Assembly: GCA_038380795.1 (NCBI GenBank)
Contig: CM076259.1
Location: 73,404,200 to 73,468,199, forward strand
Source: Pyrocephalus nanus
Taxonomy: Eukaryota; Chordata; Aves; Passeriformes; Tyrannidae
DNA: 64,000 nucleotides
Reading direction: 5' to 3'
The position numbers and the translations under genes are program-made. This document shows positions 38,320-49,575 of this stretch, one piece after another. Positions within the stretch are counted from its first letter, which is position 1; each line of letters begins with the position of its first letter. Below the pieces are notes generated by a model. That model made no database searches. It saw nothing but the letters and a program-made list of their open reading frames with translations, and had not been told where the DNA came from.

Positions 38320-39145
38320 TGAGACACACACACAAAAATGGAATAGGATAGGCCTAGTTCAAGTACAGCAAGTCTACCTATAAGACCCCAGGATCTCATC
38401 ACAAGCTCATCAAAGGGGTTTTAAGTTAAAAATACACAAGGCTCCAAAAATCTGCCTGCCAGATTTATTAAGAGCGCCATCCACTCTTTTTATACCTAGA
38501 GATGCTACACAGATTTCTCAGGAGGTCAAATAACACACTTTAGAAAATAAGGGAAATTGGCAAAAGTTTAAAGCCATCAAGCCACCTAAACAAAGCATTC
38601 CACAAAGCATTAACTCAGCACATGCTAACCCATACAGCTTATCAAAATCCAACCCATCCAGCTTTAAGTTACCCAAATATCAAGAAAGGAGGTTAGGAGA
38701 AGAAGTAAAGAAGAGAGAGAAAAAGAAAGAAAAAGAAAGAATTATAGCTACTGCCTTGAGTCCTGTGCAATATCAGCGTTGACATGTCCAGACAGAAGGG
38801 TCACAACCACTTGGATGTTTCATAGTATTGGTTTTATCTGCTCTGGCCCCCCGTGGCCACCCTCCCCTAGGCAGATCTTCTGGCTCCCCTGAGGCTGGAC
38901 TGGGGCTCCAGAGTGGGATGTCTGGAAGTGGTCCTGGTGTCCAGTGACTGACAACTGCTTTAGCACTGGCCAAGGAGGCTCCAGGAGGCTGGGGTATGAA
39001 ACAGGGCAGCATTCCCCCTTTGTGAAATTTGACCTGTCCCTTGCCCCTCCCCATACACAATTGAGTTGGTCTGAGCCAATAATTAATAAAATAATCCAGT
39101 ATCTCATACTGCATTGAGCACTGCTGGCAGAAGTAGTTTCCCAAC
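38320..39145 (-). mobile_element. Probable solo LTR, minus sense
   Basis: Read on the minus strand the block starts TGTTGGGAAAC at 39145. It runs through a GC-rich U3 (38780-39060), and reaches TATAAAA at 38494-38488 and AATAAA at 38469-38464, 18 nt further on. It ends near 38320 with ...GTGTCTCA. TG...CA ends, TATA box and closely spaced poly(A) signal together are typical of a retroviral LTR. A possible 5-bp flanking repeat (AGTAC) lies at 38313-38317 and 39150-39154, slightly outside the proposed ends. No viral genes adjoin it. Overlapping minus-strand open frames at 38773-39144 reflect the GC-rich U3. The family is not named. Confidence 0.6.
38464..38494 (-). promoter_or_regulatory. LTR TATA box and poly(A) signal
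   Basis: On the minus strand TATAAAA (38494-38488) is followed by AATAAA (38469-38464). The spacing resembles that of the LTR at 11368-11394. Confidence 0.5.
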
Positions 39146-40091
39146 AGGAAGTACTATACCTGTAGAATCTATGTCATCCTGAATCTCTACTGCCATGACA
39201 AGAGCAAAGCCTAACTGTGCTATCATCATAGCTACAGCTATTCTATTTTAAGGATCCAAGCTATTATTTTTGAATTATGCTTTATTCTGTGGACAAACCA
39301 TCCTGTCTGGAGACTCTTAATACACAAGACTGTGTTCTGTTTCATGTTATAGTCTAATCCTAAAAATGCACAGGATTTAAAGTGATTTTAATTATCTGAG
39401 CACAACATATCCCTTAAAGGTTATGAAAATATTCACGTATCTGTACAGATATATATGCTACCTCTCTACACATTTGTGTATCTATCTATCTGGAATGTGG
39501 TTCTAAGTAATAAACATACTTAGCTAGATCTAAATGGTACAGCTGAAGCTAACTGCATCACACTTTAATCTTATTTTCAGATATAAAATCGGGAAATGTG
39601 TGAATTTATTTTTTGAGGGTTTTTATTATCAATGAAACATTTTTTTTTTTTTAGAAAAATAACTGAAAGCAATGATTAGCTATTTGCTTTTTAAAGTGTT
39701 TAAAATAAAAAAAAATTATTGGTTATTATTGTATTTGGGTACTGCCCAGTGTCTCAAGTCATGAATTCATGTTAACTTCTTCTTAAACTTATAATATAAT
39801 AAGTAACGAGTAAAAGTTCTTAACTATAAACAATGTGGAAGCTGAGAAATTCATGGTTAAATTCAGTTCTATTCAACATTTTACTCTGATCATTCCTCCT
39901 GAAATAACAGGATTCCAAATTATGGTTGCAACTAATCAGGATAACTTAAATGGTATGAAGAGGAAAGTTACATGTAAGAGCTGATGTTTGAAGAATAAAT
40001 TATTACCCATTTGCTAGTAGATGTTCTCAATGACACCAGTACCTGTTACATTATAATGTGTGGTAAATTTGATAAACATTGAATACATTTA
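39146..40091. other. AT-rich spacer between two LTRs
   Basis: No gene or repeat was recognised apart from short A and T runs near 39640-39715 and three TATC units near 39480. Confidence 0.7.
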
Positions 40092-40905
40092 TGGTGCATC
40101 AACTTTGTCTAGGTGCCAGGTCCTCAACAAGCCTGTCTATCGCCCCTCTTCGACTGGACAGAGGAGCAAAAAAAATGTAATGAAAAGCTCATGAGTAGGA
40201 TAGTGAGAAATAAAATCAAATCTTAAAATACCTTCCTCTCATCCCTCTCTTCTTCCTGGGCTTAACTTTACTCTGAGTTCTCTACCTTCTCCCTGCACAG
40301 TGGCACAAGGGGATGGGAAAAGGGAATTGTGTTTGGCACATTTTGTCTACCACTACTTCCTCCTCAGGGAAAAGACTCCTCACTGTCTTCCTCTGCTCCA
40401 CCGTAGGGTCCCTCCCACAGGAGACAGTTCTATGTGAACTTCTTTAATATAAGTCTCTTGCACAAGCTGTAGTTCTTCATTAACTGTTCCAGAATGGGTC
40501 TCTTCCATGGGGTGCAGTCCTTCAGGAGCAGACTGCTCCAGCATGGGTACCCCATGGGGTCACAAGTCAAACCAGTAAATCCATTCCAACATGGGATACC
40601 TTCTCCGAGGAAACATAGGCCCTTCCAGGAGCCTGCTCTAGCGCAGACATCCCACGGGGTCACATCCTCCTTTGGGAATCCACCTGCTTCACCATGAACC
40701 TCCATGGGCTGCAGAGGGACAGTCTGCCCCACCATGATCTGCAGCACTGACTGCAGGGGAATCTGTTCTCCAGTGCCTGGAGTGCCTCCTCTCTCCCTCT
40801 TTCTTCACTGACCTTTGTGTCTACAGTTTCTTACTCCTTTCTTTTGACTGCTGTTGTGCAGCATTTTTTCCTCTTTTGAAATATGCCATTACAGAGACAA
40901 AATGA
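40092..40905 (-). mobile_element. Solo LTR of a songbird ERV family, minus sense
   Basis: The left end (40092-40200) matches the antisense 3' end of a common songbird LTR family (phrases AGGTGCCAGGT, TATCGCCCCTCTTCGACTGG). The rest follows in order: GAAATAAAATCAAATCTTAA (near 40207), TTCTTCCTGGGCTTAAC (near 40248), and a series of GC-rich units with CATGGGGTGCAGTCCTTCAG-like words (40500-40740). It ends near GCTGTTGTGCAGCA (40849). The repeated CCATGGGCTGCAG-type units give the U3 a minisatellite-like periodicity of about 30-60 bp. The 105-codon minus-strand frame at 40430-40747 is a translation of these units, not a gene. No gag/pol/env is present, so it is a solo LTR. Confidence 0.75.
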
Positions 40906-41538
40906 AGATGTTATTTTTATGATCCTACTCATGCATAAAACCAGTAGTTTCATTTGGTCATCAATTTTATTTAAATCCAAATGTACATAGCCCCCAGGCA
41001 TTTTAAATTTATCAAGGAAATAAATAACTTTCATATGAAACTTGTTTCTAAGTTTACAAGCCCTTTTTCTTTTCATTTCTGTACACCTAAAAAATTATGA
41101 CAAGTCATTGTTACAAGTTTGGATTTTCATCAGAGTATCATTTTGGTATTTATTGCATTTTCCTTTCCTTTTCCCTTTTATCCTTCTTCGAATGTGTGTT
41201 TTTAGGAAAATTCCTTTTTATTTAAATAGAGTAAGGACAATTTTGCCATGCACAATTTTATTTGCTCTGTCCTGCTTAGTTCTCCACTGTTTTTTTTTCC
41301 TTTTTCTTTTTTTTTTTTCCCCAGGATAAGATTCTTTTCCTGTATTAAACAGTGCATTATAAAGTTGCAGTCCTGCCATCAATATTCCTGTGAATATTTC
41401 TTAGAAAATCTCTTTAGTTTGACAGTCTATGTCTGTATTACCAAATAAAAGATTAGAGTTTATTCGACCTGCAGACTGTGCTTCACAGGCAAATTTCTCT
41501 TGACCCTGCTTAGGCCCTAGTGTAGACTAACTGTGTCA

Positions 41539-41562
41539 TTTTTTTTTTTTTTTTTTTTAGTC
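41539..41562. repeat. Poly(T) tract
   Basis: About 22 T residues followed by AGTCCC. On the minus strand this would be a poly(A) run with an AATAAA about 50 nt before it. That is too far for a confident retrocopy tail. Confidence 0.85.
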
Positions 41563-42458
41563 CCTGCACTGCTCTTGCTGCCAGCTGCACACCCCTTTCT
41601 TTGAGGTGCTTTTATTTCTGTGTGTCCAAACCATAGGCAGGGGAAAAGCTAACAGTTAAAGAGTGTGGATGAATAGGCATCTCATCCTCTGAGTTGTTCC
41701 TGGTCTTTTATTATTTGGCAGTGTAGTTATTACTTGGCAGTGTGGATAGACCTGGTGAGACTATTTTACTGACAGCTCTGAAGCGTTACTGCTTATATCT
41801 GTCCTCACTGAAGTGAAAAATAAATGGAATACATATTCTGAAGCCACTTGTGCCCCAGTGTTTCAAACACTCTCATCCTTTCTGTCTGTGCCTCTGAAAT
41901 CCAGCCTACATTCAACAACTCCAACAAGAATAGAAGAACTCTTGGATGTTTCTTTATTAAAGCCAAATAAAAGAAGATTACTTTAAGCTGTATTAGATCA
42001 AGTTATTCACATTTGTTAAATTGATTTTTTTCAGCTATTGAGATTTAAAATATTTATGATTGGAAAGGAAAGTTTAAAGTCTTCTTAATTTAGCTACACT
42101 GAATTAGGTAGTTCAGCACACATAAAGGAAAAATACACTATTGCCTGTGTGAAGGCAAAGCATCTCAGATACAAAGGTTTACTAAAAGAACTCTCACAAT
42201 TTTAAAACTTTTTTCAACAAAAGGTTTTGTAGTGTTTGCTCTGTTGAATGGCTACGGAAGTAAAATACATTATTCAGCAAATTTTATACATTCTTTAGTG
42301 CTTAATAGAGACTGTATGGTTGTAGGCTATTTTCCATCAACACACTTTGTATTCCAAGTGACAGCTTTTAGTTTTTTAAGATGTCATTTTTAATTTTTAA
42401 ACTATTTGACAACCTTGATGTTAACATGTACTGGAAACAACATGGACCATGATGCTTG

Positions 42459-42575
42459 TCCCCTTCCCCTTCCCCTTCCCTTCCCTTCCCTTCCCTTCCC
42501 TTCCCTTCCCTTCCCTTCCCTTCCCTTCCCTTCCCTTCCCTTCCCTTCCCTTCCCTTCCCTTCCCTTTCTTTTCC
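42459..42575. repeat. (TTCCC)n microsatellite, G-quadruplex-prone
   Basis: Three CCCCTT hexamers lead into 18 uninterrupted TTCCC pentamers (42476-42565), then decay. The minus strand is (GGGAA)n, with many runs of three G separated by two A. This fits the general G-quadruplex pattern and a purine/pyrimidine mirror tract. Translations of it on either strand are artefacts. Confidence 0.97.
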
Positions 42576-42657
42576 ATGGAATAACTGACTGCCTGGATGG
42601 ATGCCTTATAATTTCATTAAGCCATTAGTTGTACTACTACTCCGTAAAACATTGTGT

Positions 42658-42692
42658 CAGATATATACAGATATATACAGATATATACAGCA
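42658..42692. repeat. Tandem 10-bp repeat, three units
   Basis: Three copies of AGATATATAC in a row. Confidence 0.9.
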
Positions 42693-43769
42693 GAAAATAT
42701 TTTGAGAAGGTGTAATGAAAGCACAAACTGAACCTGAAGCTGAAACACTTTCTTTAAACTTTTTAATCAGAACTAATAAAACCATGATTTTGCAAATTTG
42801 TAAAAAAAGTTTGCATTTCAAAAGAAAGACAAAATATAATAATACATTAAAAAAATTACAGAAAAATATTTTAGGTAGATTGTTTTATTTTAGTTTTTCT
42901 ATATAAAAATATATCATTTTCTTCATGTTCCCATGTTCTGATCATTTTCTTCATAATTCACATAACTTTTTTACCCTCAGTTTTTCCTCTCAAAAGTTAC
43001 TTTTGAAATTCCTCAACTTCCCGAAAGTCCTCATATGTACCTAACTTGTTTTCACTTTGCTGCTGTCCTGTTCCCATAACATTATATCAGTCATCAGTTC
43101 ACCACTTTTGTCATATGCCTCCTAGTGATGCATTCTAGATAATTTGGTTTCAAGCCAAATTGTCAGGTCGAAAGGACTGGCAGCAGGGAGGCAGTTCATT
43201 TGCAGAGCACATGCCAGGTGCAGTGAGCTTCCAGCAGCCAGGAGGCAAAGAAATTTGGATTTCCTCCAGGCAAAAATTCTGTCCTACTTTTTCTGCCAGT
43301 TACTGGACACTAGTTGGTCTATCTGAATCTACAGAAAGAGATTGAAAGAGATTTAAAAAAGAAAAAGTCTAAATGTCACCTATTACTCTTGGGTCCCCAG
43401 GGCAATCAGAAGTAAGCTGAAACTCAGAAGATTCTGTTCTCTTACATACTGTATTTTTTACATGTGTTGGAAGATAGAGCAGTAAATTTAAAGCAATTGG
43501 AGGAATAATTATTCAGTACCGCCTTTTGTATTCAGTGAAGTACGTACTCCAAAAACAATTTATCTGTAAAGCTAGGTAGGTAACTAGGATAGATTAGACT
43601 AAATTTCCCCCAAGGATGCCTATTTTTCTCAATTGAATAGAAAAGATGGCAAAGGCAGGAGTTTCAAATATTGAACTTTACCTTTTAGAATTAAGACACA
43701 TGTTGCAACTCAATATAGAAATATTTATCAGTTAAGAAATAAGGATTTGCTATGTCAGTAATATTTAGA

Positions 43770-44208
43770 TGACTAATAATTCTGTCCAGTTTCCAACTTC
43801 AAAACAACACTGATCAGCTAACATTGACATAGTTGGGATGGTTGACCCCAAGCAACCAGAAGGATATCCTATATCATGTGATGCCTGCTCAGCATAAATA
43901 GGTGGGGGAAGAAGAAGAAAGGAAGGGATGTTTGGAGTGATGACATTTGTCCTCCCAAGCAACCATTACACATTATGAGCCTGGCTTTCCTGCAAATGGC
44001 TGAACACTGTCAGTGGGAAGTAGTGAATTAATTTCTTGTTCTGCTTTGCTTACATGTGCATGGCTTTTGCTTTACCTAGTAAACTTTCTTGATCTTAACC
44101 TACAAGTGTTCTCACTTCTACCTTCCGATTCTCTCCTCCATTTCAGGAAGACACAGTGATCAATTGGCTGTGTGGTGCTGAGTTGCCAGGTGGGGATAAA
44201 CCATGACA
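43770..44208 (+). mobile_element. Solo LTR, plus sense (avian ERV family)
   Basis: The sequence follows a widespread avian LTR in order. It has a U3 segment ATCATGTGATGCCTGCTCAG near 43873, then the TATA-like CATAAATA (43893-43900). A purine-rich GGGGGAAGAAGAAGAAAGGA segment and GAGTGATGACATTTGTCCTC (near 43935) follow. Next come TTTGCTTTACCTAGTAAAC (near 44069, at the position of an ATTAAA-type poly(A) signal) and a U5 ending CCATGACA at 44201-44208. The terminal CA fits an LTR end. The left boundary is uncertain because U3 is diverged there. No internal viral genes follow, so it is a solo LTR. Recognition is from memory; family class was not assigned. Confidence 0.72.
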
Positions 44209-44251
44209 GTCATCAAATGCAAATTGGCCAGATGTGAGAGTTCTTAGATGA

Positions 44252-44273
44252 GAAAAAAAAAAAAAAAAAAAAA
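44252..44273. repeat. Poly(A) homopolymer
   Basis: About 22 A residues, 45 bp after the end of the LTR. No AATAAA precedes it closely. Confidence 0.9.
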
Positions 44274-46904
44274 GCCAACACAGAAATGAGAGGATCAAAC
44301 TCTTCCCCATCATTCTCACTGCTGTTTTTTTAATGCTCCTTCCTAAAAAGAAATGGACAAATTGTATTTTTTCCTAGCATAGTTCAGCCTATTTTGGGGA
44401 CTAAGCGTGGCTCAGAATTTTTCAGGCATCTTTCCTAGTTCTTCTGCATCTCTTGTTTTTATCTTGCAGATTTTACTCCTTGAACATGTTTTCCAGTTCT
44501 CTTATTGAGCAATTATACCCAAGTTTTGTTTTACTTCTTTCCCTTTATATGTTCCTTAAATTCTTAAGTTCAGTTATGTTACAAAATGTCAGTGCATTGC
44601 TGCTGAGCATTCCAGTTTGGTGTGCTTATTTTTCAGTTCAGGGCAAGTAAACACTATTAATGTTTTTCTTAGTTTATGATCTTTTCTGTTTACTGAGTGC
44701 AACAGGCCTCTAGGTTGGCTACTAACCTGATGCAAATCTGCTTCCTTCTTCAGGAAGGACAACGAACCACAAAATCTGAGAATTGATGTTTTTTAGAGAT
44801 AAATTTATCTAGATGTGCAAACATATCTACCACTGTAAAAACAATAAACAGTAAACCAACAAACAAAAATAACCTCCCTTATGAGTGTATATTCTGTTTC
44901 TGCTCTTTCTAGATAGCTTAATTTGTAACCCACAATACTCAGACAAGTGAATAAAGACTGCATACAACCACTACCTTCAGAGTAAAACCATGATCATTTG
45001 TTTCCGATCTTTACACAGATCAGCTCCTTTAACAATCAATAACAGTTTTCCCAGCAAAGATATTCTTTAACCACTACAGATAGTTTAAATGCCCAATCAG
45101 CTGTCATTATTTGTCTGTTATCACTTGAGATGTGACAGGTCACTATTCACAGTTTAAGGTTTCCAATAGGATCTATTAGAGAAGGCACTATACCATATAA
45201 CCTGTACTGTCTCTCCAGAGCATTCTGGGCAGAATTTGTATGGACTCCTCAAGGTATAGCAGAATCCTATTATTTTGATATTGCTCTAGGCCCCTGTAGT
45301 TCAAGAATTTGAGCTGATAGCGGGAAACCAGCTTCTTTCACAGCTCCTGTGGAGTTCTGCTCAATGATTTGGCAAGGGAGAGTGGAATTTTCAATAGATT
45401 TCCCTGAAAATATTTGTTGCTGACAACTTGTCTTTACCTGTCAAATTGTAAATCTGCCTCCACCTAAGTGACTGACCAACCAAATATATTTAAGTTTCTA
45501 TTTATGGAAGGCTAGGGTTTAAAATAACAAATGTAGTTTTTCTCTGTCTAGACATAGCCACAGGAAGCATGAGTTATGACAAAAAATTATTCAGCATGTG
45601 TCAGTACTCCCAACAGATGTACAGGTGCACTTGGCAAGAACCTTTTAGTAAAAGTCACAGTGAAACCACACAAAATTTTATTGGCATCTGCTCTTTTGGT
45701 AAACACCTGTGAACTGCTGGCATGTATTTGGAAGAAATGGTAAAGAACTTAATCATCCTTGGCTCTGTGAATGTTGCTGTCTTGAAAATTTCATCAACTT
45801 TGCTCCCAAAGGAATTGACATCCTCTCTGCTTTTAGAATAAGAAGTATTTTGCTTTAAATAATAAAAGCATGTAATGAGTAAAATAAAACATAGTTTAGA
45901 AAGAGTAATAATAAACATTTCTGTAGATCTGTATGCACCTACACTTTTAGAATACTGGAAGTTCATAGGGAGATGGGCTTTTGTGATTCAGATGAGAATG
46001 CAAGTCTTGGTCTCATGCTAACCTCATTTTATAAGCTCTTTGGCATTAGTCTTAATATCTTCTATTTTACCACTCTCTTCTTTGTGGGAAAGAAGCAAAT
46101 AACTTTTAAAACCCAAAGTGTTTCAAAAGGAAAACAAACTGTCTGAATTCCTCACTGAAAAAGGATTAGGAAAAAACACAGTGAAAATTTGTAACAGAAA
46201 TTCACATAACCTATCTGATGACCTTCAGAAGTATCTGATTTATGTTGCTTCTACAGCTTGTTTCAGGATGGGATTAACTGTCTTTAGGAATAATTTCCCT
46301 TAAGAAGGAAGAAAATTAACATTTCTACCTTCAAGCAGAGATACCACTTTTAAATCCTTAAAATTGCATATCATTAATTACACCCTGGAGGTTTCTTGAA
46401 GTACTTTTAATGCTTTGTACACTTTTTCAGAGCAGTTCAAAATGGAGGAATTGTGCTCAACAGGCTAGTCTGCATAATTTTATTGGATGTCAGCATTTCC
46501 AGAAGAGCCATCCATAAAAAACCCCAGCAAGATAGCTCTAATCAATACTCTGTGCCACTCTCCGGGTTCACTTCTTTCATGAAATCTTAGGGGAAAAAGA
46601 AGTTACTTTGAGAAAAAAAGTATGATACCCAGTAGAGATGTTTGGTAAAAGCTTTTATACAGTCTTAAATGTCAGGCTTTTGATATTTTTTGCAGTAGTC
46701 TGGGAACAGATATAAATACAACAGATTTTTACTTTGTACATGTGCATCTGAAATTAAGTTAATAATGATTCAAAGCAATGCATTAAAAAAAAAGAAAAAG
46801 ACAAGACCTTTAAGAATAAAATTTAAACAACATGTTTAATATTAAAGGAAATGTAGTAACAAAAAACTGCAAGGTGTTTTTATCTTATTTCAGAAAAATC
46901 CCTC

Positions 46905-47040
46905 AGCAAAATAACAAAACCCCCCACAAGTTAACAAGAAAAATAATAATAAAAATAATAAATAAAATAAAACAAAACAAAAAACCCCAAATGAAACAAA
47001 AAAAAAACCAAACAACCCCCCCCAAACCACAAACAAACTC
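46905..47040. repeat. A/C-rich low-complexity tract
   Basis: AATAA and AAAAC words with C runs, including eight consecutive C near 47016. It is the complement-type counterpart of the G/T tracts at 9358 and 52801. Confidence 0.85.
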
Positions 47041-48676
47041 AACCTTGTTCGAGTCTCTTATTTTGAAGGTGTTGTTTTCCCAATGCAAAATTGTTTTATG
47101 ATTAAAATTTTTCCTAACCAGGTCTCAAAATTATTCCCCCTTTTAGTAAAAAGATTTTGTTATTTTGCTATTTAATTTTTCTACCAGGCTTTCTTTAAAA
47201 AAAAAACCCAAACATAAACCGTGGTGAATGTTTGAAACAATATTTGAAACAAGGATTTTTTTAAGAAAGTCTAGATGTACAGCAGACAATTTTAAGATAC
47301 TTTTAAATATTTAAAATAACTTAAAAGTTTTAAGTAGCTGAAGTCTACATTCTCTTTTTTCTCTTCTTTTTATTTTTTAATTAATTTCCTCAATTTCTTT
47401 AAATCTATTACTTTTGTTTATTCTTAGTTGCTTGTATTGTTAAAAACTATGCATATGTATGAATGTATAAACTTAATCTGAACTTTATATTCTAAGGCTA
47501 TTTCAGGCACTCATTTCTCATTATATTCCCTTCTGAATTTTCCCAGTTGTTTTTATTTAGATATGTTTTTAGTCTGTGAAGATATTCATGTCTAAACTGA
47601 ATTTTCTAACTAGAGCACTTTTTGAAAATTCAATTTTTCACTGGAGAAATTCCTATACCGACATTAAGAAACAGATACTCTTCTCTTCAACAATTTCTTA
47701 TTCCCCGTGTCTTAATGTTGTTCTTCTCTGTCGACTTTTGTGTGTATATTTTAGTTCTTTTTAGTTCATTCTTTTCTGTATCATCTCTTGCTTTTCCCAA
47801 TTTTTGTCTATTTCTTTGTGTTATCTCAGTCCTTGTATGTTAAATATTCCAATTTTATCTTAAATCTTCTATTTCCATTCTTCTAGTGAGCTAATTTTTT
47901 TCAAAGAAGCAGTAAGGAATTTGCTATTTTGGAGCTAGATTCCAGACAAGCAAATTTGGAGAGTGAAATCAGAACTCTCCCTTCTCCTTCTTTGTGATAA
48001 ATATTCCACTTTCCACTAGGTGCAGATGCTGGAGTGGAAGTGGAATATTTCTTCTGGTCTACTGTTAATAATAAAGAAGGTAACTTTTCCGAAAGAAAGT
48101 AAACACTGTAAATAAGTTCTCAAAGCATTCTTATTCAATAAGTAAGTTACTAAAAGATTGAAGTTATGAGATAGACATGAAGTACCCACTGTTTTAAACA
48201 GTGATTTTCACCCCTTCTGTAATGTAATATATTCTCTATTTTTAAGCCTAATGATGTAAACATAAAATTTTAAAGTAATTGCATTTTCTAGGCTTTTTGT
48301 TGTTATATTTTGTTGCTTGTTTTTATTAAAGTCAATCACATATGAAGCTATGCTCATGTCGTGCAAACATTAATAGAGTCTGTTGTAAATTTTAACTAAC
48401 AGACCAGACCATGAGAAACTGCTAGATGTGACAATATCTGGATATTGCTAGAAACAAAGAAAGAAGCTGACAAATAATGCTGTGAGAGATGAACAGATAT
48501 TAATTACAGTGCAGGGGAAAATATACAAGAGATGTCTGAGATTTGAGGGGAGCACTGGGGGCGTGTTGGAGAAAAGAATGTTATGGATTCTTTACAGAGG
48601 GTGATGTTAGCAATTGTAGAGAACTCTTCTGTTCACATGCACGTTCTGACTAATATTTTTGTTGTCAAGCATAATG

Positions 48677-48739
48677 GACAGGGGGTGTTGGAAAGACATG
48701 ATCTTTAAGGTCCCTCCCAACCCAAGACATTCTATGATT
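48677..48739 (+). mobile_element. CR1 3'-end fragment, plus strand
   Basis: About 60 bp match the end of the CR1 3' UTR: GGGGGTGTTGG, then ATGATCTTTAAGGTCCCTCC and ATTCTATGATT. It is a very short 5'-truncated insertion with one clear terminal octamer. Confidence 0.85.
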
Positions 48740-49409
48740 TTGTTATAAGCAGACATGGGAGTTGGGATAAACAGTCCGTACTGAAATTAGTCTTAATGTA
48801 AAAGAAGTTAAACTGACTTGCATAAGATCTGGAACATGATGGAGGTGGGATGGAAATCTGACAAAATCTGAGGTAGGGGTTGCAACAGTGTTTCATTGGT
48901 CTGGACATAGATACAGGACTGACCTTAGGATTTCCATTAATGAATGTATCTAAGAAAAGGAATAACAAGCTTTCTCCCCTAGAGGGGAAATGATTCCTCA
49001 TTGCTTTGTTAGTTGGCACCATCTCAATTGATGAAAAGGCACTTTTGGCAGCCTATATGGAGATTATGTTTTCATCCTTCTGGCTGAAATGAAAGTAATG
49101 ATGAGAAAAGAAATCAGAATCAGCACTGACAAAGCTCAAGAAATGTTGAGGCAAAAAAAGCAGCAGCACTTACTTATCCACCAGGACAAGATTCAGCCTT
49201 ACATCAGAAGAAGACTAAATCTGACATGACTGAAAAAGGCCATTAATGAAATAGAAATTAGTAAATGCAAAAAGCCAACATGCTCCTTCTGTTACCTCCT
49301 TGATGGTTTTTGAAATTTTACAAAGCTTTAAGATATCTATTCTCACACCATTAATAGCATGCTCGAATTTACAGATTTCTTCAGACTGAAATTAGCAGAA
49401 GCCCTAACA
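48740..49409. other. Spacer, no gene seen
   Basis: Mixed-composition sequence with nothing recognisable. A 96-codon minus-strand frame (48732-49022) starts inside the CR1 tail and has no domain. Confidence 0.65.
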
Positions 49410-49486
49410 TAGAATCATAGAATCACAGCATCATAGAATCATGTAGTTTGGAAGGAACCTTCAAATATCATCCATTTCACTTCCTC
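49410..49486 (-). mobile_element. CR1 3'-end fragment, minus strand
   Basis: ATAGAATCATAGAATCACAG at 49410 onward is the antisense CR1 terminal repeat. TTTGGAAGGAACCTTCAAAT and ATCATCCATTTC follow as in the CR1 3' UTR. It stops where an LTR-type sequence begins at 49487. Confidence 0.88.
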
Positions 49487-49575
49487 TGTGTGATGAGTTG
49501 ACCCTGGCTGGAGGCCAGACACCCACTAAAGCTTCTCTGTCACTCCCCTCCACAACTGGAAAGTGAAAAAAAAAA
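49487..49575 (-). mobile_element. LTR end fragment abutting the CR1
   Basis: Starting at TGTGATGAGTTGACCCTGGC the sequence matches the antisense 3' end of the LTR family also present at 40092-40905, including ACTCCCCTCCACAACTGGAA near 49542. After about 90 bp it dissolves into unrelated sequence, so only the U5 end is kept. Confidence 0.75.

Larger units (their letters stand above)
40906..43769. other. AT-rich interval with simple repeats
   Basis: It contains pyrimidine-rich tracts (41160-41325), a 22-base T run at 41540-41562, the (TTCCC)n repeat at 42459-42575 and a 10-bp tandem repeat at 42658-42692. The interval 43165-43270 is slightly GC-richer and unassigned. No gene is visible. Confidence 0.7.
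44209..48676. other. AT-rich intergenic DNA, no gene seen
   Basis: It contains a poly(A) run at about 44252-44273 and an A/C-rich tract at 46905-47040. Open frames are at most 103 codons with no recognisable domains. No mobile element was recognised. Confidence 0.7.

Noticed and set aside
38773..39144. Two overlapping minus-strand open frames of 123 and 95 codons
   Set aside because: They overlap in different frames inside the GC-rich U3 of an LTR and share no protein features.
40430..40747. 105-codon minus-strand open frame
   Set aside because: It follows the repeated GC-rich units of an LTR; such frames recur with every copy of the family.
41285..41326. Splice acceptor (T-rich tract followed by CCCCAG)
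   Set aside because: No open frame with recognisable content follows and no donor or partner exon is visible; such tracts are common in AT-rich DNA.
41539..41700. Processed retrocopy on the minus strand with a poly(A) tail
   Set aside because: The AATAAA is about 50 nt from the tail, the adjoining sequence matches no mRNA I recognise, and no target duplication was found.
42368..42588. Open frames on both strands encoding repetitive peptides
   Set aside because: They are translations of the (TTCCC)n microsatellite.
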